The notes: generated by a model not told the origin, from the sequence alone. A stretch of 64,000 bases of DNA from Flavobacterium psychroterrae (GCF_018380615.1 NZ_JAGYVZ010000001.1:93723-157722); one strand, 5' to 3'. Shown: positions 38,116-46,899, counted from the stretch's first letter. Translations and numbers: made by a program.

Positions 38116-39201
38116 CTAAGCTTTCAAATCATCAAAATAAGTTGTTGTTTCTTCAATCAAAGAATGCATCAGTTCTTTGGCTTTGGTATGTTTTAAAATG
38201 GGTGCAATTTGTCCTCCCCAAAATAAGATCATATCCCATTTTTGCTGATCAAGAGCTGCTTTTCGTAATGGTGATATCAGCGTAGTCTGTAATGGAAACG
38301 GCAGAATATTTTCTTCTTTTCCAATCATTTCCTTTGCTATTCTGCTAGTTATTCCGCGTCCGATTCTGCCTGTATAGGCGCGTGATAAAGTGGTGTATTT
38401 TGCTGCGTCTGAGAATAACATTTCTCTATGAATTGGTAATGCGTTTGATTCATCGGTGGCAAGAAATGCGGTTCCAATCTGGGCGGCATCTGCGCCTAAA
38501 GCTAATGCTGCTGCAACGCCTTTTCCGTTAGCAATTCCGCCGGCAGCGATAACCGGAATTTTTACTTTTTCGCGAATGAGTTGCAGTAATACAAAAGTTC
38601 CGGTTAAGGAAGATTCGGCGGAAGCCAAAAACGAAGGTCGGTGTCCGCCTGCTTCAAAACCTGATGCGATGATCATATCTACACCTGAATTTTCCAGAAA
38701 GACAGCTTCGTCTAAAGTTGTTGCTGCGCCAACCGTTACAATTCCTGCTCTTCGGCATTGTTCTAAAACATCAGCAGAAAGTGCTCCAAACATAAAACTG
38801 AATACTTTAGGTTTTATATCTAAAATTACTTCTAACTGATTTTCAAATCTGGAATGAAACGGAGCTGGTTTTTCCGGTAATGGGATTCCAACTTCATCAA
38901 AATAGGGTTTATATTGTTCGATGGTTTTTGCAAACTTTTCATCGGTCAAACCTCCTTCGGGTATGTCATGATCAGACACCCATAAATTAATGTTATACGG
39001 TTTATCTGTTGCTGCTTTTAATTGTTTGTCTACCTCATAAATTTCCTGAGGAGACATGGTGTAAGCACCGTATCCACCAAGTCCTCCGGCGTTTGATACC
39101 GCAGCAGTAAGTTCTACCGTTGATAAATTCCCGCCAAATGGCCCCTGCATTATCGGGTAATCAATACCCAATAATTCTGTAGCTTTTGTATTGTACCACA
39201 T
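38116..39201 (-). CDS. Nitronate monooxygenase
   Basis: This 361-residue FMN-binding TIM-barrel protein of the 2-nitropropane dioxygenase family has IMQGPFGGNLSTVELTAAV at the N-terminus. The GFEAGGHRPS block carries the catalytic His, and IAAGGIANGKGVAAALALGA plus AQIGTAFLATDES form the phosphate-binding end. It oxidises alkyl nitronates such as propionate 3-nitronate. It is the last gene of a five-gene unit with YceI, tautomerase, SDR and NTF2-like genes; spacing to the preceding gene is 11 bp. Confidence 0.88.
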   Translation of the reverse strand: MWYNTKATELLGIDYPIMQGPFGGNLSTVELTAAVSNAGGLGGYGAYTMSPQEIYEVDKQLKAATDKPYNINLWVSDHDIPEGGLTDEKFAKTIEQYKPYFDEVGIPLPEKPAPFHSRFENQLEVILDIKPKVFSFMFGALSADVLEQCRRAGIVTVGAATTLDEAVFLENSGVDMIIASGFEAGGHRPSFLASAESSLTGTFVLLQLIREKVKIPVIAAGGIANGKGVAAALALGADAAQIGTAFLATDESNALPIHREMLFSDAAKYTTLSRAYTGRIGRGITSRIAKEMIGKEENILPFPLQTTLISPLRKAALDQQKWDMILFWGGQIAPILKHTKAKELMHSLIEETTTYFDDLKA

Positions 39202-39212
39202 TGCTATATTGT

Positions 39213-39668
39213 TTAATGTTGTTCGCTTGTATCGGTCAACATTTTATTGACGATAAGCCATTTTCCGTTAATCTTATGGAAAGATAAAAAATCCCGATAA
39301 TTAAAGTCGTACATTTTTACATTAATTTCTGCCGTAGCAATTGAATTTACTACGGAAATCTTCAAAATTTCACCTTTAAAAGGTTTTCCCGAATCTTTAG
39401 GACTTTGTCTGTTTTTGACTCCATCCAAATAAAGATCTACCGTTTTAAAATAAGGCTGTCCTTTTATATCTCCAAAAAGTAAAGCGCTTTCATAAAAAAT
39501 GCTTCCTAAACGTCTTTCGTCTCCTTCGTAAATTCCTTTAAAATAATAATTTTCTAATGCATCAGTAATTGCTGACACGTCTGTCTGATTTTCCATTTTA
39601 GTATTATTTTGAGCTTTTATGCCCTGTAAGATACAGAGCATAAAAGCAATTAATAAAATAGTTTTCAA
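39213..39668 (-). CDS. Exported NTF2-like (lumazine-binding type) protein
   Basis: This 151-residue protein has a signal peptide (LLIAFMLCILQGIKAQ). The NTF2-like fold is suggested by ITDALENYYFKGIYEGDERR, followed by beta strands ending FLSFHKINGKWLIVNKML. Members of this family are often small ligand-binding proteins or isomerases. It is 1 bp from the SDR gene upstream, so it is co-translated. Specific function unknown. Confidence 0.75.
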   Translation of the reverse strand: MKTILLIAFMLCILQGIKAQNNTKMENQTDVSAITDALENYYFKGIYEGDERRLGSIFYESALLFGDIKGQPYFKTVDLYLDGVKNRQSPKDSGKPFKGEILKISVVNSIATAEINVKMYDFNYRDFLSFHKINGKWLIVNKMLTDTSEQH

Positions 39669-39669
39669 C

Positions 39670-40404
39670 TTAATTTAAATTATGTCCTGCGCCTTTACCA
39701 CCATCAACATTGATGATTGAAACGGTAATAAAAGTGCTTTTTGCAACAGTATACACCATTTCGGCTACGTCATCGACCTCTCCTACTCTGTTCAAGAGAT
39801 GCAAACCAGCACTCAGATCAGATTTGTCACCGTGCATTGGCGTACGAATAACACCCGGAGCAACAGTATTGACACGAATATTTTGTCTACCAAATTCGGC
39901 CGCTAACTGAATCGTTAAGGCATGAATTGCACCTTTACTTGAAACAGGTGCCGAAGCCGGCCATCCGCCTAATCCGTGGTTTACTAATGGGGTTCCTATA
40001 TTGATTACGACACCATCTTTTTGTTTCAACATCTGCGAAATAGCCGATTGCGTAGTAAAATAAGTTCCTTTAAAGTTTGTTGTCAAAAATTTATCCAGAT
40101 AGGCTTCGTCAACTTCAAGGAATGGTTTGCTGTCAAAAATTCCGGCGTTATTTACCAATACGTCTACAGAACCAAATTTTTCTAAAGCGATTTTTACTAA
40201 TTGTTCTCCGGTTTGTTTGTTGCTTACATCTCCGGCAAACATTGCAAGGTTATCTCCTGCGCCAAATTCATTATAGGTTTTTTCTAATGAAGATGGAGTT
40301 ACGGAGTTGATGACCACATTATCGCCCCTGTCCAAAAAATATTTGGCGATTCCTTTTCCGATTCCCGAAGCTGCTCCGGTAACGATTATCGTTTGTTTTT
40401 TCAT
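39670..40404 (-). CDS. Short-chain dehydrogenase/reductase
   Basis: This 244-residue classical SDR has VTGAASGIGKGIA at the cofactor site, VNNAGIF, and VINIGTPLV. The usual Tyr-x-x-x-Lys is replaced around PVSSKGAIHALT, where a Ser stands at the Tyr position before the Lys. That substitution would affect catalysis and deserves attention. It lies 5 bp after the tautomerase gene in a five-gene unit. Confidence 0.8.
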   Translation of the reverse strand: MKKQTIIVTGAASGIGKGIAKYFLDRGDNVVINSVTPSSLEKTYNEFGAGDNLAMFAGDVSNKQTGEQLVKIALEKFGSVDVLVNNAGIFDSKPFLEVDEAYLDKFLTTNFKGTYFTTQSAISQMLKQKDGVVINIGTPLVNHGLGGWPASAPVSSKGAIHALTIQLAAEFGRQNIRVNTVAPGVIRTPMHGDKSDLSAGLHLLNRVGEVDDVAEMVYTVAKSTFITVSIINVDGGKGAGHNLN

Positions 40405-40409
40405 GATAT

Positions 40410-40628
40410 TTATTTTTTATCGGCTGTAATGCCTTTTTCTCTTAATACTGATACTTGTTCTCCTGCGTAACCCCAATCGTCCAGTTCTATTTCCTGAATT
40501 ACAACATGAGTTAAATGCGGATCTTTGTTCAATACATCGGTAATCAAATTGGTAATTCCGCTTATTAATTGTTGTTTTTGCTCGCGGGTTACACCTTCGC
40601 GGGTTAACTCTAATTTTACGTAAGGCAT
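40410..40628 (-). CDS. 4-oxalocrotonate tautomerase family protein
   Basis: This 72-residue protein starts MPYVKLELTREGVTREQK. After Met removal Pro1 is the catalytic base of this family, and the length is typical. The gene lies between YceI (4 bp) and SDR (5 bp), so all are co-transcribed. It may isomerise an enol or dienol intermediate; the substrate is unknown. Confidence 0.85.
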   Translation of the reverse strand: MPYVKLELTREGVTREQKQQLISGITNLITDVLNKDPHLTHVVIQEIELDDWGYAGEQVSVLREKGITADKK

Positions 40629-40632
40629 GGCT

Positions 40633-41187
40633 TTAGTTTTTAGATTGTGCAGAAAATATCGCTTCGGCTGTGATCGTAAAATCTAAATCGAAGTCATTAT
40701 AAATCAAGGTGTCTCCTAAATCAACAAAGAAGTTTCCAGAACGGAATTTGATATCGTATTTAGTACGATCGATAACCAATTTACCAGTAAGAACAATTTT
40801 GTTTCCGTCATTTTTTACCTGTGCTTCAAACCCAACAAGATGTGTGATATCTTTTATAGTCAGATTTCCTTCAAGGTGATAAGTGTTGTTTGAAATTTCT
40901 TTTACAGTTAGAATATCAAGTTTTGCTGTTGGAAATTTTTCAATAGAGAAAAAATCATCCGAAGCCAAATGTCCTGCAAATTGTGCATTTGTTGCAGAAT
41001 CTGTAACATCAAGTATTTTTATTGAAGTGGTGTCGATGATAATCTTTCCACTATTTATTTTTCCATCATTCAGGATGAAATAACCTTCTTTGATACCAAT
41101 TGTACCATTATGTGCACCGGTAACTTTTCTACCAGTCCAATCGATTTGGCTGTTTGCGCTTACGATTTTAAAATTTGTTGTTTCCAT
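40633..41187 (-). CDS. YceI-family lipocalin-like protein
   Basis: The protein has 184 residues. SQIDWTGRKVTGAHNGTIGI and FPTAKLDILTVKEI match the YceI beta-barrel, which binds isoprenoid or other lipid-like molecules. There is no obvious signal peptide, so it is probably cytoplasmic, unlike E. coli YceI. It is the first gene of the five-gene minus-strand unit, whose promoter should lie in the 41188-41300 region. Confidence 0.85.
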   Translation of the reverse strand: METTNFKIVSANSQIDWTGRKVTGAHNGTIGIKEGYFILNDGKINSGKIIIDTTSIKILDVTDSATNAQFAGHLASDDFFSIEKFPTAKLDILTVKEISNNTYHLEGNLTIKDITHLVGFEAQVKNDGNKIVLTGKLVIDRTKYDIKFRSGNFFVDLGDTLIYNDFDLDFTITAEAIFSAQSKN

Positions 41188-41688
41188 TTTTATTGTATTT
41201 AAAAGTACAGTACAAAGGAACGGCGGGTATGGAAATTGGTTACGTGATGTAGATCACATTCTTTTTTGAGACGCAAAGAGGCAAAGGTTTTTGTTTCACG
41301 ATTTATTCTTAATCGCGCAAAGCCGCAGACGCGCAAAGTTTTCTTATCTAATGGAATTTTTTAATTGCGGAAAGGTGCAAAAGTTTTTGTTTCACGCAAA
41401 TTTTAAAAAGATTTAAGCAAATTTGAACAGATTTTTTTAAATCACGTTAAATTTATTTTAGATCGATTTCTATTCTCATTTTTGTCATCCTGAGGAACGA
41501 AGGATCACACTCGTGATTCTACAAAGATTGGCGATTATAGATTGCGGAGTTTCTCGTGTGATCTCCTCCTTCGTCGAGATGACAAACTACACGAAAAAAC
41601 ACAAACCAAATAATCTCTGCGTTTATCTGCTTAAATCTTTTTAAAATCTGCGTGAAACAAAATCATTTTTTACTTTGACTTAAAAAAA
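41188..41688. repeat. Repeat-rich gap with REP/MITE-like copy 5
   Basis: Contains CGCAAAG words (41311-41340), a CGCAGATT-type left half (about 41393-41447) and right half (about 41616-41657), and between them the REP/MITE-like hairpin at 41481-41586 (TTTGTCATCCTGAGGAACGA ... TCGTCGAGATGACAAA). The hairpin thus appears to sit inside the other repeat. No gene was seen. Confidence 0.65.
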
Positions 41689-42258
41689 TTACGAGTTAAG
41701 TCTGCTTAAAGTTTCTCTTGAAACGCCCAGATAAGCGGCAATTAAATGTTTAGGAACTAAATTATAAAGTTGCGGGTATAATGCCAAAAGTTCTTCGTAA
41801 CGGGTTTTGACATTGTTATTCATAAAAGATAAAAGCCTTTTTTGGGAAGCGATATAACCTTTGTTGGTTCTCCAACGGAAAAAATGTTCGATTTGATGAA
41901 ATTCACTGCACAATTTTTCGCGATCGCTGTTGCTCAGGCAAAGTAATTCAACATCAGAGATGCAATCTACATTTATGGTTGCGGGAGTCTGATTATACAA
42001 AGCGCTATAATCTGACGTCCACCAGGTTGGCATGGCAAATTGCAGAATGTACATTTTGATCTCGTCATTGATAAAAAAAGCTTTCAGACAACCGGAAATT
42101 ACAAAATATTCGCAATCAACTTTGTCTCCTTCGCTGATAATGGTTTGCCCTTTTTTGAATGATAACGCTTTAAAATGCGAAAAGAAATAATCGAATTCCT
42201 CCTCTGTCAACGAAGCGGTTTTGGCAATGTGTTGTTGTAGTATTTCTTTGGATTCCAT
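41689..42258 (-). CDS. Crp/Fnr-family regulator
   Basis: This 189-residue protein has an N-terminal cyclic-nucleotide-binding-like barrel (KGQTIISEGDKVDCEYFVISG). A short C-terminal helix-turn-helix ends LIAAYLGVSRETLSRLNS. No Cys cluster of an Fnr-type iron-sulphur sensor is visible. It lies upstream on the same strand of the five-gene YceI unit, making it a candidate regulator, but a repeat-rich 500-bp gap separates them. Confidence 0.88.
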   Translation of the reverse strand: MESKEILQQHIAKTASLTEEEFDYFFSHFKALSFKKGQTIISEGDKVDCEYFVISGCLKAFFINDEIKMYILQFAMPTWWTSDYSALYNQTPATINVDCISDVELLCLSNSDREKLCSEFHQIEHFFRWRTNKGYIASQKRLLSFMNNNVKTRYEELLALYPQLYNLVPKHLIAAYLGVSRETLSRLNS

Positions 42259-42525
42259 TCTTTAAGGTACAAAGGTTTTTCTTTAAAGGTACAAAGGTTC
42301 AGAGTGGCAAAGGTACAAAGGTTTTCTTTTTAAGTGGCTAAGGTTCTAAGTTGCTAAGTTTCTGATTTTTTTTTGGGAGGTTCAAAGAGGCAGAGGTTTT
42401 TTCTTTAAAGTGGCTAAGGTTCTGAGATGCTGCGTTTCTGAGTTTTTTTTGGGAGGTTCAAAGGGATAAAGTTTTTTTATATTATGTATTTCTTATGAAA
42501 ATGAGTGCCTAGCCCTGATAGAAGC
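42259..42525. repeat. Degenerate AAAGGT/AGGTTC-rich repeats
   Basis: Short words such as GGTACAAAGGTT, GTGGCTAAGGTTCT and GGGAGGTTCAAAG repeat imperfectly through this stretch upstream of the Crp/Fnr gene. No gene was seen. The right end holds the left part of a dispersed GCCCTGATAGAAGC sequence. Confidence 0.55.
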
Positions 42526-42688
42526 CTACCATCTGGACACAAATATTATTAATCAATTTTGAACACGAATTTCACGAATTTGCACAAATTTTAATAGGTT
42601 AATTTAGTTTGTGAAATTAATTCCACAAACTAAATTAGTGTCAATTAGTGAAATTCGTGTTTGTTTTGTACTTGTGTCCAGACGGTAG
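42526..42688. mobile_element. 163-bp MITE-like element with 9-bp target duplication
   Basis: The left end CTACCATCTGGACACAA and the right end TTGTGTCCAGACGGTAG are 17-bp terminal inverted repeats with one mismatch. The element is flanked by direct repeats GATAGAAGC (42517-42525 and 42689-42697). Removing the element and one copy restores the continuous sequence GCCCTGATAGAAGCGGTATCC. Internal dyads (AATTTAGTTTGTG / CACAAACTAAATT; AACACGAATTTCAC / GTGAAATTCGTGTT) let nearly the whole element fold. No transposase is encoded. Confidence 0.85.
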
Positions 42689-42870
42689 GATAGAAGCGGT
42701 ATCCTTTTTCTTGCTCCTTTAGCAAGGAAAAGATACAAGCGAATAGCAGGAAATTGCTCCTCATAAAAAATAAATTCCAATTCCAAAACTTCGTAATAAA
42801 TTCCGAATTCCAATTGAAAAGTCTTTAATAACTACGTTATTTTATGATGATTATGGTTTTGTGATAAATA

Positions 42871-42912
42871 AAAAATCAGGGAACAATATTATAAATGTCG
42901 TCCCTGATTTTT
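42871..42912 (-). terminator. Terminator of the 819-residue lipoprotein gene
   Basis: AAAAATCAGGGA (42871-42882) pairs exactly with TCCCTGATTTTT (42901-42912) over an 18-base loop. The A/T runs make it usable on both strands, and it follows the minus-strand gene stop at 42941. Confidence 0.8.
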
Positions 42913-42940
42913 TTATCTGTTTAAAGTAAATTTAGAAGAC

Positions 42941-45400
42941 TTATCTTCTTCCTCTAAATCCACCGCCGCCTCTAAAATTACCGCCGCCCAAACGGTTTCC
43001 TTCTCTTTGAATATTTTGAAAATTACGGGTTTGCGATTCTCCACGATCCCTCGCAAATGCAAAACGATCAAGATCATTCGTAATATCAGGACGACCTGCT
43101 TCTCCCAATGGTTTGTCGCGTTGTCCAAGAGTTTGATTGGCTTTTGGGAAATTATCACGCTGGATTCCATCACCTAAACGAGTTGCGCCTCTAAGGTTTT
43201 GTTCCGGTTTAGGCAAGTTATCACGTTTGATTCCTTCGCCGGCATGTGTTGCTCCGCCCAGTGTCTGATTGGGTTTATTGCGCTCAATGGCTGAACCTGG
43301 ATTTTTTGCTGAGCCAAGTTTACCGGCTTGTGTCCATCCTCCGTTGCCATTGTTATAGTGACTCCAGTTTCCGGCAGCGTCTTTTTTATAAACATGTCCG
43401 TCGTGTCCGGCATACAAATTATTGTTGGTATGAATGGTTGTTCCTCCTCCTCTGCGGTGTGTAATTACACCTTCTTTACCTCCGGAAGTTTCGTAACCAA
43501 CTGCCGTACCGCGTCTTGTAGTAACATGTCCGGACTGTACCCACTGACGGCCATTTGTAGCTGCGGAATGTCCCCATTGTGCATACGCATTATGTCCCTG
43601 ATTGGTTCTGGCGTAATTTCCTGTCCACGGATTATAAGAACTTGCTGCTGTGCGCCCTCCATACCAGCCTTGTACACTTGCAGAGCGACCGTATCTTCCT
43701 GTAGCGGGATTATACCAGGCAGATGTTCCGGCAGCACCGTAAGGTCCGTAAACGCTCCTTCCGGCCGCCCAACCTCCAGTCCATGGATTATAAACTGCTC
43801 CACCTCCGTATGAATAAGGCCAAGGTCGATAAATGGGATATAAACCTCCATAATATACATATGGCGGATAGTAAAATCCTGTACCATAAGTCAATATAGC
43901 GCCTACAGTAGCACCAATAATAAAGGCACCAAAATAACCGGCTGTTGTACTGCTTGATACGGTTGTATCTGTTGTTGTTTGAGTAACATAGGTTACATTG
44001 TATACGGGAGAACTTGGCGGAATGGTATAGATTTCTTTAGGAACAGAATCAGCTGTTTTCCATGGTCCGTTAGGGCTTGTTGACATGAACCAAACTGCCT
44101 GAAAACACAAATAATACAAATCGCCTACTTTTATGACCTTGTCCTGAGTGTTGCTTGCATATTGCATTTTTGTTCCTTCGATAGGCTTGAACTGTGGTGT
44201 TCCGTCGTAGGTCACTTTGGCTTTGGCTTCTGCGTCGGCTTTGTTTATGATGGCTGTTGTAGGAACCTGAGCCAGCATAACAGCATCTCTGGCTTCCTGA
44301 GTTCCCGGTACGGAGGCTAATACATTTGCTCTTGGCGAATCTTTTGGAATTTTGGCAAAATCAGCCGGCAGGTTATTTCCTGCGTATGCCCACGGTCCTG
44401 TTAATGCTGCAGATTTAAACCATCTTCCGGATAACAACACATAATATTGACCATCGTCTTCGCTGGCAAAAATATCATTTTCGGTATTGTCGATGTATAA
44501 AAGTTTAGTTCCTTCTATTTTAATGAATTTCGGGTTTCCGTTTATCGCAATTAACTCAGCGGGTTTGTTGCTGTAGAAAACTTGCGGAGCTGTGCCTCCT
44601 GATGGTGGCGGAATCACTTTTTTGACATCATCAAAATTTTGACCTGATGGAAGATTACTCAAACCAGAAGGCAGTTTAGTGGTTTTTACCCATTTTCCGT
44701 CGAGTGTTTTTGAGGTAATCCAGATATTATCGGCCAGCAAATAGTAGTCTTTTGTTGTTTTATCTAAAAACAAATCCCAATTAGTATTGACCACATATTG
44801 AATATCTGTTTTTTCTACGGGCACTAAAACCGGTTCTCCCTGCACAATGAGTAAAACTGCCGGATTTGTACTGTAGAAAATCGCAGGCGGATCGTTTTTA
44901 CCGGAAATTCCTTTAGCAGGACTTTTGGTTTGGTTTAAATCTGCCACAATACGATCTACCGAAATAGGATCACCTCCTTTGGGCAATGTTTCCTTAAAAA
45001 GCTTTTCCATTTCAGGAATTTTTTTTTCATCGAGGGCAGGAAATCTGACATCGGTTACCTGAACATTTTTGAAAAATACGTTTCTGTTATCTTTGTCTAC
45101 TAATGTCTCCGCTTTTAAAGAAGCTACTCCCAGAACTTGTTTACCATCTTTTGGCGTTAGTGAAAAGGCTAATCTTGCCGTAATTTCTTTATAATCTTTC
45201 CAATCATCAACCTGAGGCTGATAATAAACTAATTTTGTGCCATTATTTGCCGTTTCGCGTGGCCAGCCATCATCGGTAAGTGAATCAGAGGAAGCAGATT
45301 GAACTGTCTCCGAAGCAGATTGATCCTGCTTTTTATCTTTCTTGCATGAGAAAAACATTGAACTAAAACAAAGTACAATTATTAGAAAAGCCTTTTTCAT
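42941..45400 (-). CDS. Large lipoprotein with Gly/Arg-rich tail
   Basis: This 819-residue protein has a lipoprotein signal (IIVLCFSSMFFSC, lipidated Cys near residue 19). Residues 45-480 form repeated beta-rich units with recurrent YY..L....W..S..L.GPW-type sequences (KDYYLLADNIWITSKTLDGKW, QYYVLLSGRWFKSAALTGPW, DLYYLCFQAVWFMSTSPNGPW), three copies of one domain. A hydrophobic Gly-rich stretch (FGAFIIGATVGAILTYGTGF, about 500) is followed by a Tyr/Gly/Trp-rich low-complexity region. A C-terminal tail of TLGGATHAGEGI-like repeats ends GGGNFRGGGGFRGRR. I do not recognise a function. It is likely an outer-membrane or surface protein. Confidence 0.8.
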   Translation of the reverse strand: MKKAFLIIVLCFSSMFFSCKKDKKQDQSASETVQSASSDSLTDDGWPRETANNGTKLVYYQPQVDDWKDYKEITARLAFSLTPKDGKQVLGVASLKAETLVDKDNRNVFFKNVQVTDVRFPALDEKKIPEMEKLFKETLPKGGDPISVDRIVADLNQTKSPAKGISGKNDPPAIFYSTNPAVLLIVQGEPVLVPVEKTDIQYVVNTNWDLFLDKTTKDYYLLADNIWITSKTLDGKWVKTTKLPSGLSNLPSGQNFDDVKKVIPPPSGGTAPQVFYSNKPAELIAINGNPKFIKIEGTKLLYIDNTENDIFASEDDGQYYVLLSGRWFKSAALTGPWAYAGNNLPADFAKIPKDSPRANVLASVPGTQEARDAVMLAQVPTTAIINKADAEAKAKVTYDGTPQFKPIEGTKMQYASNTQDKVIKVGDLYYLCFQAVWFMSTSPNGPWKTADSVPKEIYTIPPSSPVYNVTYVTQTTTDTTVSSSTTAGYFGAFIIGATVGAILTYGTGFYYPPYVYYGGLYPIYRPWPYSYGGGAVYNPWTGGWAAGRSVYGPYGAAGTSAWYNPATGRYGRSASVQGWYGGRTAASSYNPWTGNYARTNQGHNAYAQWGHSAATNGRQWVQSGHVTTRRGTAVGYETSGGKEGVITHRRGGGTTIHTNNNLYAGHDGHVYKKDAAGNWSHYNNGNGGWTQAGKLGSAKNPGSAIERNKPNQTLGGATHAGEGIKRDNLPKPEQNLRGATRLGDGIQRDNFPKANQTLGQRDKPLGEAGRPDITNDLDRFAFARDRGESQTRNFQNIQREGNRLGGGNFRGGGGFRGRR

Positions 45401-45876
45401 AAATTAAAAAATTAGATTATATTTTTTGAAAAAATCATTTTGTCGATATTCCGAAAAAATTGTTGTCTAAAATTAAGTTTACGAGAATTATAAATCTAAT
45501 AATCATTCGTTTCGTTTGTTTCAAATTGTAATATGAAACCAAAAAAGTAAATAAACAGATTTAAATTCCAAATTTTTAAAATTCCAAATTCCAATTGCAG
45601 AAAACTTCTCCCGATAACTATTGAGATCCCTCAAGGCAATGTCATTAACTTAAAGGGGAAATCTATAAAATTATCTAACAGTTTAATCAAGAAAGTAATT
45701 AGAAATATCCGTTTTTATCAGCGTTTTCGCTTTAGCGAATCAGTAAAATCAGCGTCTAATTTTGACACCGATAAAAACGGATTTAATTTGTAATAATTTT
45801 ATTTTAAAAGATTATCTTAATAACATTGCGCTGAGGGCGGCAAAAGGAAAAAATCTTTGAACCTGTGAACCATTTC
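45401..45876. other. Gap upstream of the lipoprotein gene
   Basis: AT-rich upstream region of the lipoprotein gene, AAATTCCAA words, and at 45675-45826 the second copy of the dispersed repeat seen at 31253-31435. No gene was seen. Confidence 0.5.
45675..45826. repeat. Long dispersed repeat, copy 2
   Basis: Shares AACAGTTTAATCAAGAAAGT, CAGCGTTTTCGCTTTAGCG, CAGCGTCTAATTTTGACA and TAATTTTATTTTAAAAG with 31253-31435. It is shorter in the middle because one ACAGATTTACTTCG block is missing. Confidence 0.75.
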
Positions 45877-46620
45877 TTAACTCAAAACCATTCCCCCATC
45901 CATAATAAAATCGGCTCCGGTAATGAATTTTGCGGCATCGCTGCTTAGGTATGCAACCATTTTGGCAACGTCTTCTGAGGTTCCCATTTGTTTCAGAGGA
46001 ATATTTTCTACAATGGCGTCCATCATTGTTTTTACTGCTTCTTCATCCATACCCATTTTTTTCATTATTTCTGTTTCTGTCGGACTAGGACTAACGGAAT
46101 TTACTCTGATTTTTCGTGGAGCTAATTCTAAAGCGGCAATTTTCATAACTGAATTTAGAGCCGTTTTACTGGAAGAATATATTGAAGTTCCGGCATAACT
46201 CATATTTGCTGTATTTGAAGAAAGAAATACTACTGAAGCGCCATTTTTCAAAATTGGGATAAATTTACTTAAGGTGAAATAAGCACCTCTAAAATTGATA
46301 TTCATGATACTGTCAAATAAGGCTTCGGTTGCTTCTTCAATTGTTCCTTTATTGGTAATTCCTGCGTTTACAAATAAAATATCAACTTGACCAAAATCTT
46401 CTTTTACTTTTGATGCCAGCTTTTCGATGTCCGAAACACTGGATTGATCAGCAACAATAGCTGTAACTCCCAATTCTGAAGCTGCTTTTTCGATTGCTTC
46501 TTTTCTGCGTCCGGTAATGATAACGGGTGCACCCTGCTCTTTTAATTGTTTGGCTGTTGCATAACCAATACCGCTATTTCCGCCTGTAATTACGGCAACT
46601 TTATTTTTTAAATCGTCCAT
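45877..46620 (-). CDS. Short-chain dehydrogenase/reductase
   Basis: This 247-residue classical SDR is complete: ITGGNSGIGYATA (cofactor), FVNAGI, VVFLSSNTANMSYAG (catalytic Ser), YSSSKTALNS (Tyr and Lys) and the C-terminal FITGADFIMDGGMVLS. It is divergent from an HxlR-type regulator, a pairing common for aldehyde or quinone-responsive dehydrogenases. The substrate is unknown. Confidence 0.88.
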   Translation of the reverse strand: MDDLKNKVAVITGGNSGIGYATAKQLKEQGAPVIITGRRKEAIEKAASELGVTAIVADQSSVSDIEKLASKVKEDFGQVDILFVNAGITNKGTIEEATEALFDSIMNINFRGAYFTLSKFIPILKNGASVVFLSSNTANMSYAGTSIYSSSKTALNSVMKIAALELAPRKIRVNSVSPSPTETEIMKKMGMDEEAVKTMMDAIVENIPLKQMGTSEDVAKMVAYLSSDAAKFITGADFIMDGGMVLS

Positions 46621-46713
46621 TTTTTATGTATTTAAATTAATGGTACAAAGTTAAATGGGAAAACATATTGCTTTTTAAGAGGTATCATGGAGTATACTTA
46701 AATGTTTTTTTTT

Positions 46714-46899
46714 ACCATATAAGTGATATAAGTTCATTTAAATGGGAATGGTTAATGAGCTGGTTATTAATTATTAATAAAACAGGAACACTAATAAAAC
46801 AATTTCTTATAATTTCTTATAATTTCTTATATAACTTAAATGACTAAAAAAACAGTCAAATTCACGCTATCTTATAATTTCTTATATCACTTATATGGT
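46714..46899. promoter_or_regulatory. Perfect 19-bp inverted repeat between SDR and HxlR genes
   Basis: ACCATATAAGTGATATAAG (46714-46732) is exactly mirrored by CTTATATCACTTATATGGT (46881-46899). Between them lie three direct copies of AATTTCTTAT near 46801-46831. One arm lies in front of each divergent gene, as operators for the HxlR regulator would. A dispersed repeat is the alternative. Confidence 0.4.

Noticed and set aside
42604..42813. Minus-strand 69-residue frame downstream of the lipoprotein gene
   Set aside because: It overlaps the MITE and a dispersed repeat and has no recognisable protein sequence.
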